Assembly: GCA_944472155.2 (NCBI GenBank)
Contig: OX235275.1
Span: 55,011,228-55,075,227, forward strand
Direction of reading: 5' to 3'
DNA length: 64,000 nucleotides
Source of the DNA: Trichobilharzia szidati
Taxonomy: Eukaryota > Platyhelminthes > Trematoda > Strigeidida > Schistosomatidae
Position numbers and translations under genes: made by a program. Shown piece after piece: positions 1-10,922 of the stretch (positions within the stretch are counted from its first letter, which is position 1; the number at the start of each line of letters is the position of its first letter). The notes under the pieces were generated by a model. It was not told the DNA's origin and made no database searches. It saw only the letters and a list, made by a program, of their open reading frames with translations.

Positions 1-1000
1 TCGTGGCCGGAAGGTGGTATTCGATTCCGCCAGCTGAGAGGTGTTGTGGAAATGTTTGAACGCGAAGCGAATTCCGAAAGAGTTTATCGCATTTAGTCAA
101 GGCACTCCTCTTGAACTCAAACAGTCGTGTAAGCGTTTATGCAGAGTTGTCATCTAAAGTGATAATAACCAGTGATGTCCGCGTCACGGATGCCCCGTGT
201 CCTCATTTTTGTTTAATTTCATTATACATGTACTAATGTAATTGACTCCGACTGACTTAAGTGATCCAAAGACTAGCTTGTTATCGGGAGTAGTCTTGCC
301 TACTTAGAGTGTATGGGTGATATTGTCTTCCTAGGTGCAGACGCTGACAAAATGCAGGATCTTCTAAGCACGTTTAAATGTTCGGCACGCATTTTGCTCC
401 TGTCATATGCAAGACGATTCTGCAAGACTGGACTGCACCGACTCCTAGGTTAAAGATGGGGAGTGAAGTAGTAGAGCACGTAGACCCCCCACCCGCACTC
501 ATCTAGAAAGTTGCACCAGCACCCGACGAACCGAAAGTTGACGAAGTCTCAGCACAGATTAAAAAAAGCTTCATGTGGCATTTGACAAATTATGTTATTC
601 CATGACGTAGACATTCAACTACCACCAATCAAAGGCAATGTGTACTGCCCACCAGTTCACTCCGTCCTCCTTTATGGCTTTGAAGAATGGCGCTAGATGT
701 TTTTCACCCCGTGTTAAGTGGTATCATATGATGAACAATATTGAGGTTAGGTGTAGAGTGATCGACAAGGAGGTTAAGTCAAAGGATGAACATTGTGAGA
801 ATGAATCGAATAAAAAAGCTAGAACATGCGTGTTGCTCATGGCGAGCCATTGACTTTTTCGACGGACAAGAGTTAGGGGAGGAAGAAAGGCTCAAACCAA
901 AACTTGGCATAATTCTACAAAATCTATGGCAGTTGGTTAAAGCCAGCCACGTAGGAAGGTGGAGGCTGCCTTTGAATTCACTGTCACCAATGGGTGGGTA
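1..1000 (+). mobile_element. RTE-1 LINE fragment, strongly decayed
   Basis: Sense-strand remnant of the RTE-type LINE that recurs through the window. It aligns by eye with better copies (48806-50172, and the reverse of 2700-4840): the stretch before the catalytic YADD box, the 'ADKMQ' segment near 340-360, and the C-terminal part after about 620. All frames are broken by stops and indels. The reading ends near 1000, where a second copy begins. RTE elements encode an endonuclease plus reverse transcriptase; only the reverse-transcriptase half and downstream part are seen here. Confidence 0.75.
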
Positions 1001-1002
1001 AC

Positions 1003-1715
1003 CATTAAACATAGACATGTGTATACTGCTCAGCAGTTCGCTCCGTCCTTCTCTATGGCGGTGAGACGTGGTCATTGAGAGCGGAAGACATGAAGAGATT
1101 GTCTGTTTTTGATCATAGATGTCTACGATCTCTTTCTCACGTTAGGTGGCATAATAAGGCAAGTAATGTTGACGTTAGGCGTCGAGTGTTGGGCAAAGAG
1201 GGAAAATCAACCGAAGAGGCTATAAAGTTACATAGATTGAGATGGCTAGGTCACGTGCTGCGCATGCCTAACCATCACCTCCCCCGACTGGCATTACTAG
1301 CTGATATATATATATATATATGCAGGTTGGAAAAGAGTAAGTGGTGGCCAAACAAAAACATGGCCTCATCAATCCATGAAATCCCTGACAGTTAAACTGA
1401 GTCAGGTAGGGAGGGAGATGCAGACTTCCGGGTTGGGGCCCACCCTCGGGACTCTAAGAATCAATGGCTGGAGACAATAGGTGACATGGCTCAAAATCGT
1501 TGTCAATGGCTTCCGCAGATGTATTCAGTCTCTTTAACCTTCATATTCCTTTCTACCATTACTCATTCTGTTTCACTCTTATACTTATCTAAATTTTATT
1601 GATTCTCTTCTCTCATTTTTCTGTCTACCTTTGTGTGGTATTTGGAACGTGGCAACTCGAACTGCTACACTTCGGTGCCAAGTTCTATGTTGAATCCAGC
1701 AGCAGCAGCAGCATA
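1003..1715 (+). mobile_element. RTE-1 LINE 3' fragment with (CAG)n tail
   Basis: Second, better preserved RTE-1 copy. It encodes the C-terminal block (SVFDHRCLRSLSHVRW, then [13 protein letters not shown]) from about 1075 to 1395 and runs through the untranslated 3' end to a (CAG)n tail at about 1695-1711. A (TA)n run at about 1300-1321 lies inside the copy where other copies read 'ADIG'. It belongs to the same subfamily as 44775-45085 and 56374-57010, recognised by the 3' sequence containing GAACGTGGCAACTCGAAC. Confidence 0.8.
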
Positions 1716-1995
1716 GACATCCAAAGAAATTTCTCGTCTGTGAAATTATGCATAAGCAATTTTAAAAAAGCCACCGAATTGATGTCTCGTAACATTTATG
1801 ATGATACACAAGAAGATAGCGAAATAACCTGTGGTAAATACTACACGATATATTACGACCGTAAAGAATTACTTCTTTGTGATAATTCACTGTTTTTAGT
1901 CAAATTGTAGTAAACTAGTGAAACAAAACATGTGAAGAAAATATGAAAAAGAAATTTTCAGCTACTCATGAGTAGTATTCCCAATTTTACTAAAA
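1716..1995. other. Unassigned AT-rich sequence
   Basis: No recognisable gene or repeat. A short open frame runs through from the preceding LINE tail but shows no known motif. Confidence 0.4.
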
Positions 1996-1997
1996 TT

Positions 1998-2208
1998 TCG
2001 TCCCTTAGCGTTTCGAGTGGGATTAAAGCTTGTGCTATGAAGTTTCAATAGTGATGTTGTTTTACAGAGTGGACTTGCCAGAATCACACCCAACCTCCTC
2101 TCCTTCCTAGACTTACCACCAGTTAGTAAACTAACTAGGTAAGGTTTAGGAATTCGTCAACCGGGAATCGAATCCCAAGCGATTCCACTGCTGAACCACT
2201 ACTGATGC
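1998..2208 (-). mobile_element. SINE-T copy
   Basis: Minus-strand copy of the tRNA-headed SINE seen better at 13265-13504 and 37448-37688. Read on the minus strand, a B-box-like GATTCGATTCCC near the 5' end is followed by the body and the tail that other copies give as CCACTGGGAACGTAAAGG. Diverged. Confidence 0.65.
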
Positions 2209-2214
2209 ACTATA

Positions 2215-2345
2215 GCATTTAGAAAACCACTGGAGATCGGGTAGTGCTGAATATCTGTTTTTGTCCTAGCATGGAACTCTTTGGCATAACGTATCCAGAA
2301 CGTACATGTTACAAGGTGAGCTCGTTGACCATTCAGCAACTAGGA
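2215..2345 (-). mobile_element. SINE-H (hammerhead SINE) remnant
   Basis: Degenerate minus-strand piece of the hammerhead SINE. The order 'tail, hammerhead region, tRNA-like head' is recognisable, but the hammerhead core is mutated and both ends are missing. Confidence 0.6.
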
Positions 2346-2447
2346 CATTTATAGATTTTAAAACCACCCAACTACTTAGTACAGTGGGATTACCACAATC
2401 GAGAATATCAATTTGCGTAGTTGTGGTAGCAGTGCATGTGAATTATG

Positions 2448-2645
2448 ATGCTCAAGCATTGGTTTTGTAGGGATTTAGTTTGATTGGATGGAAGACTTCA
2501 TCATGAGATGACATCAGTTAGAGAACCACTGGAAAACCTGGGAGTACTGGACAGTTGTTTCGTCCTAGTTTGGGACTTTTCATCAGTACGCACCAACCGG
2601 GATTCCAACTCAAGACCTTCTGGTTACAAGGCGAGCTAACTCGTA
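2448..2645 (-). mobile_element. SINE-H copy
   Basis: Minus-strand hammerhead SINE. On the minus strand the order is a worn tRNA-like head, then CTGATGA, a GTCC/GGAC stem and GAAAC (core about 2559-2586), then the tail with CATGATGAAGTC. It lies directly left of the RTE-1 copy that starts at 2700. Confidence 0.8.
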
Positions 2646-2699
2646 GAGTAGGTTGAAGATGAGGCAGTAACTCATCGAAGAAGACACTGCAAAGTGGTC

Positions 2700-4840
2700 G
2701 CGCTATCGGTCTGTTGTCGACATAGAACTTTGCACATTTGTGCGGCAGTTCAAGTCGCCACACTCCCTCCATGTAGCACACAAAGCAAGAGAAGAAAGTT
2801 GAAGAAATGCAAAATAGAGACAGTAGACAGGGATATGAGACAAACGGAATAGCAATAACGAAGAAAAATATGGTTTCATTGGAAATTATAAGTCACAAGG
2901 AGTAGATGCATCTGCACCAGCCAATGAGAAAGAGGATTTTCAGCCATATCACCAATTGTCTCCAGCCTTCATTGGTTTTAACCATCCCGAGGACCACAAC
3001 TAGGAAGTCTACTCCTCCCTACATGGCTGTCTTAAACAAACTGTTGTGGATTTCATTGACTGATGAAGCCATGTTTTGGTTTGACCACCGCTAGCTCTTT
3101 GCCAGCCTGACCCTATGTCAGCTAACATTGCCCATCAGTCGAGGAAGGCGATGACTACCCTAAGTATGTGTAACACATGTCCTAACCATCTCAGTCGATG
3201 TAATTTCACAGCCTCCTCCATTGATTTACCCTCCCACCTACCTAGCAATTGACCGAAGCCCTACCTCAGTATTGCTCACCCTTTTATACCACCACCTGAC
3301 ACAGGAGATAGAACGCAGACACATATGATCAAAGACAGCTAGCTGGCCTTTTCATGTCCTCCACTCTCAATGGCCAGGTCTCAGCCATAAAGGAGGACGG
3401 AGCGGACTGCTGAGCAGTACACACGCCCTTTAGTCAACAGCCAGCTGGATATCAGGTCTACCGAGGCGTAAACTGGCATATGCGGAGCTAGCTCTCTGTA
3501 TCCATGATGAGATTTCGTCAGAGATCAACGCGTTGGGGCTGATGGTACTTCCTAAATAAGTGAAGCGATCAACGCGCTCTACCACTTCACTCCCTATTTC
3601 TAAACTAGGAGTCAGTGTGGTCCAGTCCTGTGACATCACCTTACATTTGACAGCGGGAGCGAATCGCATGACAAACAATCGAAGATTGCTGCTCCTCAAC
3701 GTGTTCAGAAGACTGCATTTTGTCAGCGTCTTCGCCTAGAAGGACTATATCGTCTGCATATTCTAAGTCAACGAGATTACTCCCTGGTATCAAGTCAATC
3801 CCTGAGTCTCCGAAGTGAATTAGGGTTAAGTCCATTAGTACATCTATGATGAAGTTGAATAGGAATTTTTTTTTGATTTACAGCTTGATTCCACACCGTA
3901 TTTTCAGTACAAGTATGGAACTTTCAGCATGGATATCGGTTGCCCAAATTCAGGCATACCATAGATATCGGGTGTGCGCCGGCAGGGGATCGAACCCCGG
4001 ACCATGTGCATGGGGATAATGGGCATCCTTGACGGACGCCACTAGTCGACACCACTTCAGATGACAACTCGCCGTAAGCCCTCACGTGGCTGCATGAGTA
4101 CAAGTAGAGTGCCTTCATCAGTGCAATGTATTTTCTCGGAATCCCCTTTACAGCCAAGCATCGCCACAGAACCTCTCAATCGACAGAATCGAATGCCGCC
4201 TTTAGATCAAGAAATATAATGACTGTTAGACGCCGGTAGGAATGCCTATGTTCTAGAATCTGTCGGAGGGTGGAGATATGATCAATACACCCTCTACCTG
4301 GCCTAAAACCTGCCTGGTTTTCTCGTGTTTGTGCCTCCCGAGCACCACTTAATCTACGCAGTATTATTGAGCCTAGGACTTTAGATACTATATTAGTCAA
4401 GCTAATCCCTCTGTGATTATCACAGGAAGACTTGTCTCTCTTCTTGTATATCGGGATGATCAGTGGCTTACACCAACCCGATGGAACTTCCTCCGATTCC
4501 CAGACGCTGCCCAGAACCTCAGTTAATGCAGACAGTAAACTGTCTCCATCGTACTTCAATACCTCTGGAGTCATTCTATCAGGTCCCGCTGCTTTGCCTG
4601 GTTTCAGATTAGTGACAGCTTTAGTAACCTCAGTTAAGGAAGGAGGACCTGTGTCTATATCCCATTCAGGGAGGTGTTGGATGTTCGGGTGGTTAAGTGT
4701 GGCTGTAGGCCAATTAAGCTGCTCCTCATAGTGCTCTTTCCAGCGTTCCAGTCGTCTATCCTCGAAGCTAATTATGGTGCCATTTTTCTCCGAGATTGTT
4801 TCACTTATCATTTGCCTTTTGCCACCTGTTTTCCTATGTC
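2700..4840 (-). mobile_element. RTE-1 LINE, reverse transcriptase half, interrupted by a SINE
   Basis: Longest RTE-1 copy here. From right to left it encodes the start of the reverse transcriptase (RLERWKEHYEEQLNWP, PGKAAGPD, then ENQAGFRPGRGCIDHI and FLDLKAAFDSVD; 4176-4811), the fingers/palm segment with SGVRQGCPLSP (to about 4014), the catalytic LEYADDIVLLGEDADKMQ block (3641-3835), the thumb with FTYLGSTISP (3430-3699), and a 3' part ending near 2700. The 5' endonuclease region is absent, so it is 5'-truncated. At least two frame changes and the SINE at 3866-4005 break it. A SINE-H starts at its truncated end. Confidence 0.9.
3866..4005 (-). mobile_element. SINE-B, 5'-truncated, inserted in the LINE
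   Basis: On the minus strand it begins inside a tRNA-like T arm (GGGGTTCGATCCCC), continues with the body CCGATATCTATGG... and ends in A-rich sequence. The full-length relative is at 52359-52543. It splits the RTE-1 coding region between the PLSP motif and the next conserved block, so it inserted after the LINE. Confidence 0.8.
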
Positions 4841-5068
4841 ATGAATTGGCAGAAGTTAAAATTCGTGGGCTGGCCAGTGGCTCAATGATCTATGAGCTAA
4901 CTCGCCTTGTAACCAGAAGGTCCTGGTTTCGAACCCTAATAGGTGCGCACTGATGACGAGTTCCAAACTAGGACGAAACAGCTGTCCAGTACTCCCAGGT
5001 TTTCCAGTGGTTCTCTAACTGATGTCAGCTAATGATGAAATCCTCCATCCAGTTACGATGTTGACATA
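4839..5068 (+). mobile_element. SINE-H copy
   Basis: Plus-strand hammerhead SINE. The tRNA-like head has an A-box-like CAGTGGCTCAATG and a B-box-like GGTTTCGAACCC. The core at 4950-4978 starts CTGATGA and ends GGACGAAAC, and is followed by the GTCCAGTACTCCC loop and the tail. It starts where the RTE-1 copy ends. Confidence 0.85.
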
Positions 5069-5204
5069 TAGTGGCATTTACGAGGCAAAATTGAAAAGAC
5101 GTTATTTCTGAAATCACATCCTGACACCCTATGATACCACTCTCTTTATAGGCATCCCACAATCTAAATATCGATCAATCTCCAGATCATCAATGGCTAC
5201 TGCA

Positions 5205-5545
5205 TAGATACCTTGAAGTCGTGGCCAGTGGGATCCACCGTGTCAAGGTGAAATAGATTCTCATCGAAGGCACTGGTCGATCGACGGTAGGCGTTATGTC
5301 GCGAATCGACCGACGATAAAATTCACGAGTCATTGGATTCCCCGTGTCCAAGTGGCTGAATCGTCAACGAGCTTCAACTTGTAACCTGAAGGCCGAGGGT
5401 CTGTCTGAACGTTGGAGGTTGGGTTATTATCATGGGTGCGCACTAGTGAAGAGTCCCAGGCTAGGACGAAAGAGCTATCTAGTAAGTACTTCCCCGATAT
5501 GTTTCAATAGTTCTTCGACTGATATCAATCCGTGATGAAATTTGA
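5205..5545 (+). mobile_element. SINE-H copy with 5' extension, diverged
   Basis: Plus-strand copy that includes the upstream part (from GTCGTGGCCAGTGGGATCC) found in full-length units. The head A box (AAGTGGCTGAAT) is recognisable. In the hammerhead region CTGATGA has become CTAGTGA; GGACGAAA remains. Confidence 0.75.
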
Positions 5546-5549
5546 GGCA

Positions 5550-5825
5550 AATCTAATCTCTGCTAACTAACCTTTTGAAAACTGCTCAACTGTAAAAACG
5601 TTTCAAGGAAATTCAAAGCAATTAGTTCCCTACGAGGAATTTCGACAAAATAATAAGAAGACGTGATTTATCTGATATACACGTGAAATGTGTTTTTGTG
5701 CAACACATTTCGGATATTCTAATCACACACATACACGAGTACTTGTCATTTATATTTATATAGAAGGAAACAGAACACATAAAGGATAACAGTTTTATCA
5801 ATATCTCTCATCTCAGCATTAGTTT
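5550..5825. other. Unassigned sequence
   Basis: No gene seen. The stretch around 5690-5735 (CAACACATTTCGGATATTCTAATCACAC) resembles 24255-24290, so a dispersed repeat is likely, but its class is unknown. Confidence 0.35.
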
Positions 5826-6112
5826 CCCTTCGAATCTCTGTTGATCCTCGTCACAGCTCGAACCCAGGACCTTCCGGTTACAAGGCAAGCTGACTCGTAT
5901 ACCATTCAACCACTGGGACCCGATTCAATGGCCAGTGCATGAATTCTAACTTCTACCGATTCGTGATTTAGCGCGACCCCAACCACTGTCGTCGGTGGGA
6001 CATTCATCCTCATACGTGACATCTGGATGGACCTCATTGGTCACGACTTCTCACTAGAACTCAAGGAAACTCCATCCTGGAACAAGTCACTAGTGAGCAT
6101 CAGATTAATTTT
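5826..6112 (-). mobile_element. SINE-H copy (left arm of an inverted pair)
   Basis: Minus-strand head and 5' extension: B-box-like GGGTTCGAGC, A-box-like CAGTGGTTGAATGG, then the upstream extension to ACTAGTGAGCATCAG at about 6090-6110, the 5' end of the unit. The hammerhead part is mostly missing. It sits head-to-head with the next copy. Confidence 0.75.
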
Positions 6113-6117
6113 CTATA

Positions 6118-6380
6118 GTTTGGGGGGTCGCGCTAAATCACGAATTGGTAGAAGTTAGAATTCATTCACTGGCCATTGAATCGGGTCCCAGTGGCTGAAT
6201 GGTATACGAGCCAGCTTAACTTGCAATCGGAAGGTCCTGGGTTCGAACCCTATAGTGTGGGTGCGTACTGCCGATGATTCCCAAGAAATAAGAATGACGA
6301 AACAGCTGTCCAGTACTCCCTATGGCTGGTTTTCAATGGTTCTCTAGCTGATATCAATCCATGATCAACTCGTAAAAACA
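6118..6380 (+). mobile_element. SINE-H copy (right arm of an inverted pair)
   Basis: Plus-strand copy starting at the GCGCTAAATCACGAATTGG block, with clear A box (CAGTGGCTGAATGG) and B box (GGGTTCGAACCC). The hammerhead core is disrupted: CTGCCGATGA, with an insertion before GACGAAAC. Confidence 0.8.
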
Positions 6381-6998
6381 TAACTAACCCTTACAAACCA
6401 AACTATAGAAGATAAAATGAACTCATTTAAATTCTCCATGAATGGTATGATTGTATCACCCAGGCAACCTCACTGTCGTGACTGGCTGTTTGTTAATTTA
6501 CATCTCTATTGATCATATTTTTATCGAATTGAAATTCGAACTTCCTTGTCATGTGAGTTATTTTTTATTAGCTGGTAAGCTTGTTCTATACTAACATGTT
6601 TGTTAATCTCTGACTGATTCACTTGAGTACCAACCAGGCTTCTAGGAATTCCCTGACTGCATTTTCGGTGTTTCCTCTACTTAACATTTCTACATCTATC
6701 CCAATCATCAAATTGTGGTGTTCATAATTATCCGCATGCATTAATGCGAAAGAAAATATATACATATATATCACGTCTTTTCACAGCTGATTTGTGTTCT
6801 TGGATTCGGATTCGAAGGGGTGCATGCCCACTTTGACAGATGTAATGTTATTTTTATTCCAGTTCATACAGTTTATTTTGTAAATGGCAATAACCTTGTC
6901 TTCTTTTTCTGCTGAATCTTTCAGTTTGCACAATATCGAATGAAGTGATGATTGTGCTGGCTAGCTGGCTGGCTGGCTTGTGTGCTATATCTATTTTG
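6381..6998. other. Unassigned sequence
   Basis: No gene or repeat recognised. A CTGG-type simple repeat sits near 6958-6980. Confidence 0.35.
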
Positions 6999-7061
6999 TA
7001 ATTAAATCAACTAAAGTAAGATTGAGTTAGTTAGTAAGTTAGATGACGTAATATAATTGAC
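6999..7061 (+). repeat. Inverted repeat, left arm
   Basis: About 60 bp that recur in reverse complement at 8583-8650. The shared core reads GAGTTAGTTAGTAAGTTAG and then GATGACGTAATATAATTGAC. Together the arms bracket the RTE-2 copy. Confidence 0.7.
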
Positions 7062-8195
7062 CACATGTGTATCCACCGATTCACCTACTCGTGTGGAGTC
7101 AGGTGTGTCGGACGTACAATTAGGGTTCTCTATCCAAACCTATCACCGAACACTTACCAACATGGTTTTACAAAGGAGAAAAACGATGCCCCAGCAGATC
7201 TATCTTAGAACATCTGATAGATCCCCGATACCAAGCTACACCCCAAACAAAATTCAAAGTCGTCTACAGAATACAAAGCAGTCTTCCAGAAAATGTACAA
7301 GCCAGACTTCTTCAAACTGCAGAAACAATGGCAATTTTTACTTGCTAAGTCGTGAACTCCACACTTCCCACAAACTGGAAGATATGCAAGCGAAAAGCAA
7401 CAAGTTGGCAGAAGAAGCATCAAAGACAGGACTTCAGATGAACATAGAGAAAACAGAAGTAATGAAGATTCCTGGACAAGAACAACAAAAACAGACAACG
7501 ATCAGCATAAATGGGAGGAACCTAAAGGAAACAACCTCCTTTACCTACCTGGGAAGCATCGTTTCAACTACAGGCGGAACTGACGAGGATATCAAAGCAA
7601 GAATCGGGAAAGCAAGACAAGCTTTCACTACCCTCAAGCCTGTGTGGAGGTCAACAGCACTCATCACTCAGCATCAAAAGTAAGATCCGGATTTTCAACT
7701 CCAATATGAAGTCAGTTTTACTTTATGGATCAGAGACTTGGCCAGCGCGTCATAAAGAGCATCCCAAACAAACTACAGACCTTCATCAGCAGCTAGCTGT
7801 CTTCGCTCAATACTACTCAAGATCAGATGACCGGCCAGAAAATATCAGAAACAGGGATCTCTGGCGATGAACGAACCAACCAGGAACCGATTGTACAACA
7901 AATGAGCAGGAAGAAATGGAGATGGATTGGCTGGCCATACTCTGAAGAAACTATCAAGTGACATCACTAGACAAGCCATTGCTCGAGTGGAACCCGGTCG
8001 AACGGGAAGCGGCGAGTTGGTCGTCAGTGCAAGAGTGACTTTGAGGAGGGGGTGATGTGAAGAGGAGACGAAAACGTGTGGGCAGACTTGGAGCCAGGTG
8101 AAGACTCTAGCAGAGAACCGAACGCAATGGAGACTCACGGTTGAAGCCCTATGTTCCTCTAGAAATTAAAGGAAACAATAATAAAAATAATAATA
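7057..8195 (+). mobile_element. RTE-2 LINE, 3' half with (AAT)n tail
   Basis: Second RTE-like LINE family. It encodes LEDMQAKSNKLAEEASKTGLQ, then INGRNLKETTSFTYLGSIVS and IKARIGKARQAF (about 7370-7640), then an out-of-frame SVLLYGSETW (about 7715-7740) and KKWRWIG (about 7910-7930). It ends in TTGAAGCCCTATGTTCC, a few As and a run of AAT. The catalytic YADD block is missing. The same family occurs at 31355-32478. Confidence 0.8.
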
Positions 8196-8199
8196 ATAA

Positions 8200-8582
8200 T
8201 AAGTCGTGAACTCTACATACAGAAGAAGTTCGTTCAATCACTGCACTTGCAATGGACGTAATCTGTCTTATTACCCGACAGGTAAATTCTACCTAATCCT
8301 TTTCTCTTCTGTCTCTTCATTAGAATTATTTTGTCTTCTCAATTGTAATATTTTACATTTTCAGCTTTCCTGTTCTCTACACCCACCCGATTTAATTTCT
8401 ACACTTGATTACCACTCTTAGTGACTTGACCAACGCTCAATTTCTAGTCATTTATGTTACGGCCTCCAACTTATTTGCTCACTTTCAGTTCTAATTTAAA
8501 TGGCATTATTCTCTACCCCACCTCTACTTAGTCTCTCCCTGTAATTACCCCTGTTGCTACTCTGATCTAAGCTGAAACATTT
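8200..8582. other. Unassigned AT-rich sequence after the LINE tail
   Basis: No recognisable coding motif or repeat; a 71-codon open frame has no known similarity. Confidence 0.3.
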
Positions 8583-8650
8583 TAGTCAATTATATTACGT
8601 CATCTAACTTACTAACTAACTCAATTTTACTCTAGTTGCTGTCTAATTAA
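8583..8650 (-). repeat. Inverted repeat, right arm
   Basis: Reverse complement of the arm at 6999-7061, with several mismatches toward its outer end. Confidence 0.7.
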
Positions 8651-8930
8651 CCTTGTTTCTATATTAGATCATTCTTGTATTACCTGATTAATTATCTAAA
8701 CTTGACAAACCTCATGTACACACACACACATAAATAATTATATATAAATGCGACTGTATAACTATGTGAATGAATTCGTCGTCGAAAAGTCTCTTCGTTG
8801 AACGTCTTCTCTTTTTTATATGACTCAATGGGGATTTTTGAGCTCCTTAAACTTTAAAATGACAATTAAATTTTCCAATTAAATCAAGTAAAAACAATAA
8901 AAGTCATGATCACAAAACAAACAAAAAACA
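8651..8930. other. Unassigned AT-rich sequence
   Basis: Contains a short (AC)n run near 8718-8729; nothing else recognised. Confidence 0.3.
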
Positions 8931-8933
8931 GTC

Positions 8934-9195
8934 TTCAAGTATTGGTTTGTAGGGATTTGGTTGATTGGTTACAGGATTTCATCATGAGCTGACATTGGTT
9001 AGAGAACCATTGGAAAACCAGCTGGGAGTACTGGACAGCTGTTTCGTCCTAGTTTGGGACTCTTCATCAGTACGAATCCACCGGGGTTCGAACCCAGGAT
9101 CCTCTGGTTACAGGGCGAGTTCGTAGACCATTAACTCACTGGGACTTGATCCAATGGTCAACCCATGAATTTCAACTTCTCTCAATTCACAACAT
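8934..9195 (-). mobile_element. SINE-H copy, near full hammerhead core
   Basis: Well-kept minus-strand copy. On the minus strand: A box (CAGTGAGTTAATGG), B box (GGGTTCGAACCC), hammerhead core at 9042-9070 (CTGATGA, AGA, GTCC/GGAC stem, GAAAC), the CAGCTG...CAGCTGG segment, then the tail ending CCCTACAAACCAATACTTG. It sits head-to-head with the next copy. Confidence 0.88.
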
Positions 9196-9199
9196 GGGG

Positions 9200-9560
9200 T
9201 GACTGGTCCTATTCAATTAGGTAGTTACCTGGGGTTCCAGTGGGAAGTCGTGACCAGTAGGGTGCAGCAGGTCGGGTGTGAGGACAAATACTCGCCGAAG
9301 ACATTGGCTAGCGGTTGTTCTATATCGTGAATTGGCAGAAGTTAAAATTCATGGGCCATTGGATAGGGTTCCAGCGTCTTTTAATGGTCCACGAGCTAGC
9401 TCGCCTTGTAATCAGAATGTCCTGGGTTCGAACCCCATAGTGTGGGTACGTGCCCCTGAAGAGTCCCAAACTAGGATGAAACAGATGTCCAGTACTCCCA
9501 GCTGGTTTTCCAATGGTTCTCTAACCAAAGTCAGCTCATGATGAAATTCTGTAATCAAAA
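9200..9560 (+). mobile_element. SINE-H copy with 5' extension
   Basis: Plus-strand copy with the upstream extension (CACTCGCCGAAGACATTGGC-like block near 9290-9310), a B box GGGTTCGAACCCC and the tail. The hammerhead core is defective: CTGATGA is reduced to CTGA and GGACGAAAC reads GGATGAAAC. It lies just downstream (in gene sense) of the GTF2E2 exon at 9595, inside an intron of that gene. Confidence 0.88.
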
Positions 9561-9594
9561 AACGGTCTGTCTAATGACATATCACCACACTTAC

Positions 9595-9691
9595 CTTCAT
9601 CAACATTCAAATCGAATGATTTATCATTGTAAAATAAAATAGTCTTCTTATCATGAGGTGTTACAATACGAATGACATGATCACCGAAACT
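9595..9691 (-). CDS. GTF2E2: TFIIE beta subunit, exon 4
   Basis: Codes for SFGDHVIRIVTPHDKK then TILFYNDKSFDLNVDE, which matches the human TFIIE-beta segment ALGDQILFV...KKILFFNDKS...VDEE. This is the second half of the second winged-helix region. The exon follows an AG acceptor at 9692-9693 and ends before GTAAGT at 9594, leaving one base of a split codon. The next exon should continue the conserved block that in human follows VDEE. I did not find it to the left, where the sequence is mostly LINEs and SINEs, so the intron is long or the gene leaves the window. Confidence 0.9.
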
Positions 9692-9824
9692 CTATGAAGA
9701 AGAAAAAAGAAAAATGCGGGGGTTAAATGTAGCAGTGGTAATTTGTCGATAAACTCTATATACAGAGTACAATGAGTGTTATTCAGATGTTTTACAAAAC
9801 AATAATTCTATTCTTATTATGAAC

Positions 9825-10665
9825 TTACGTCATCCCTGACATAGACGTGATGATATCCCCAGTTGGCTATCGATTAAACGATATATATATATGTGTGTGG
9901 GTACTGCACAGCACCAGTTCACTAAATCCTTCCTTATCGTCACTGTGAGATATGCCTATTGCGAAAGTGGATGATTTATGGAAAGGCTAGTTGTCTTTTA
10001 TAATAGGTGTCTTCATTCTATCTGCCGTGTTAAACAGGTGATTTAATAAACAGGGTGAGTAACATTCAGGTTAGGCATTGAGTGCATTAGGTAAGGAGGG
10101 AAAGTCGTCAATCGACGAGGTTGTGAAACCACAAGATAGGATATGTGTTAGGTATGCTCAGCCATTGATCGCCTACCTCGACGACAATTGGCAATGTTAG
10201 CTGACTGACATAGGATGGATCAGGTTGGAAGAGAGCTAGTGGTGGAGGTAGTCAAACCAAAAAATGGCTTTACCGGTCAATCAAATCCACAACAGATAGT
10301 TTAAACCTGCCATGTAGGAAGGTGTAGACTTCCTGAATGGCTGGTTAGGGTCCTCGGGACGGTAAAAGCCAATGGCTGGAGACAGACAATTGGTGATATG
10401 GCTCAAACTCATCGTTGTCAATGGCTGGCGCAGATGCATCCACTCCTGGTGACTTATAATTTCCAATAAAATTATAATGTTCTCCGTTATTACTATTTCT
10501 TTTGTCTCATATCCCTGTCTACTGTCTCTATTTTGCATTTATTCTACTTTTTTCTCTTGCTTTGTGTGCTACATGGAGAAATGGTGGCGACTTGAACTGC
10601 TGCACATTTGTGCAAAGTTCTATGTTGAAACCTGACAGATAGACAGACAGACAGGAGATCGTGCT
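9825..10665 (+). mobile_element. RTE-1 LINE 3' fragment in GTF2E2 intron 3
   Basis: Starts in the block around TAGACGTGATATCC of better copies and runs through the C-terminal region, the untranslated end (GGCGACTTGAACTGCTGC) and a (GACA)n tail at about 10636-10660. It contains a short (TA)n run near 9882-9891. It is on the strand opposite to GTF2E2. Confidence 0.82.
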
Positions 10666-10775
10666 AAAGAGGACTGTAAAGAATAGAATGTAATGGAGGT
10701 ACGCTGTCGAAGTCGAATGTGCCACTCGGAACCCAAGGAAATTATAATTAAAATAATAATAATAATATATGCGTA
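10666..10775 (+). mobile_element. RTE-2 / SINE-T tail fragment
   Basis: Directly after the RTE-1 tail lies a short piece ending CCACTCGGAACCCAAGG, a few bases, then (AAT)n, as at the 3' ends of RTE-2 and SINE-T. It could be a very short insertion of either. Confidence 0.5.
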
Positions 10776-10922
10776 AAAATCACAGAATAGTAAAATGAAA
10801 TATACATCTTATTCTAAAATTTTGTTGCTTTTATTCTTTGAGAATATAATAATCAAAATCAGAAATGTACACATAAATAAATAAACCAGAATTTGATAAA
10901 TTAAATTAACTGATTTACCTAC

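Noticed and set aside
4432..4731. 99-codon plus-strand frame
   Set aside because: It lies entirely antisense to the RTE-1 reverse-transcriptase frame at 4176-4811.
10281..10538. Many open frames of 60-110 codons on the strand opposite to RTE-1 and SINE copies
   Set aside because: They are antisense shadows of the LINE coding region or cross SINE heads; the sense strand explains the sequence.
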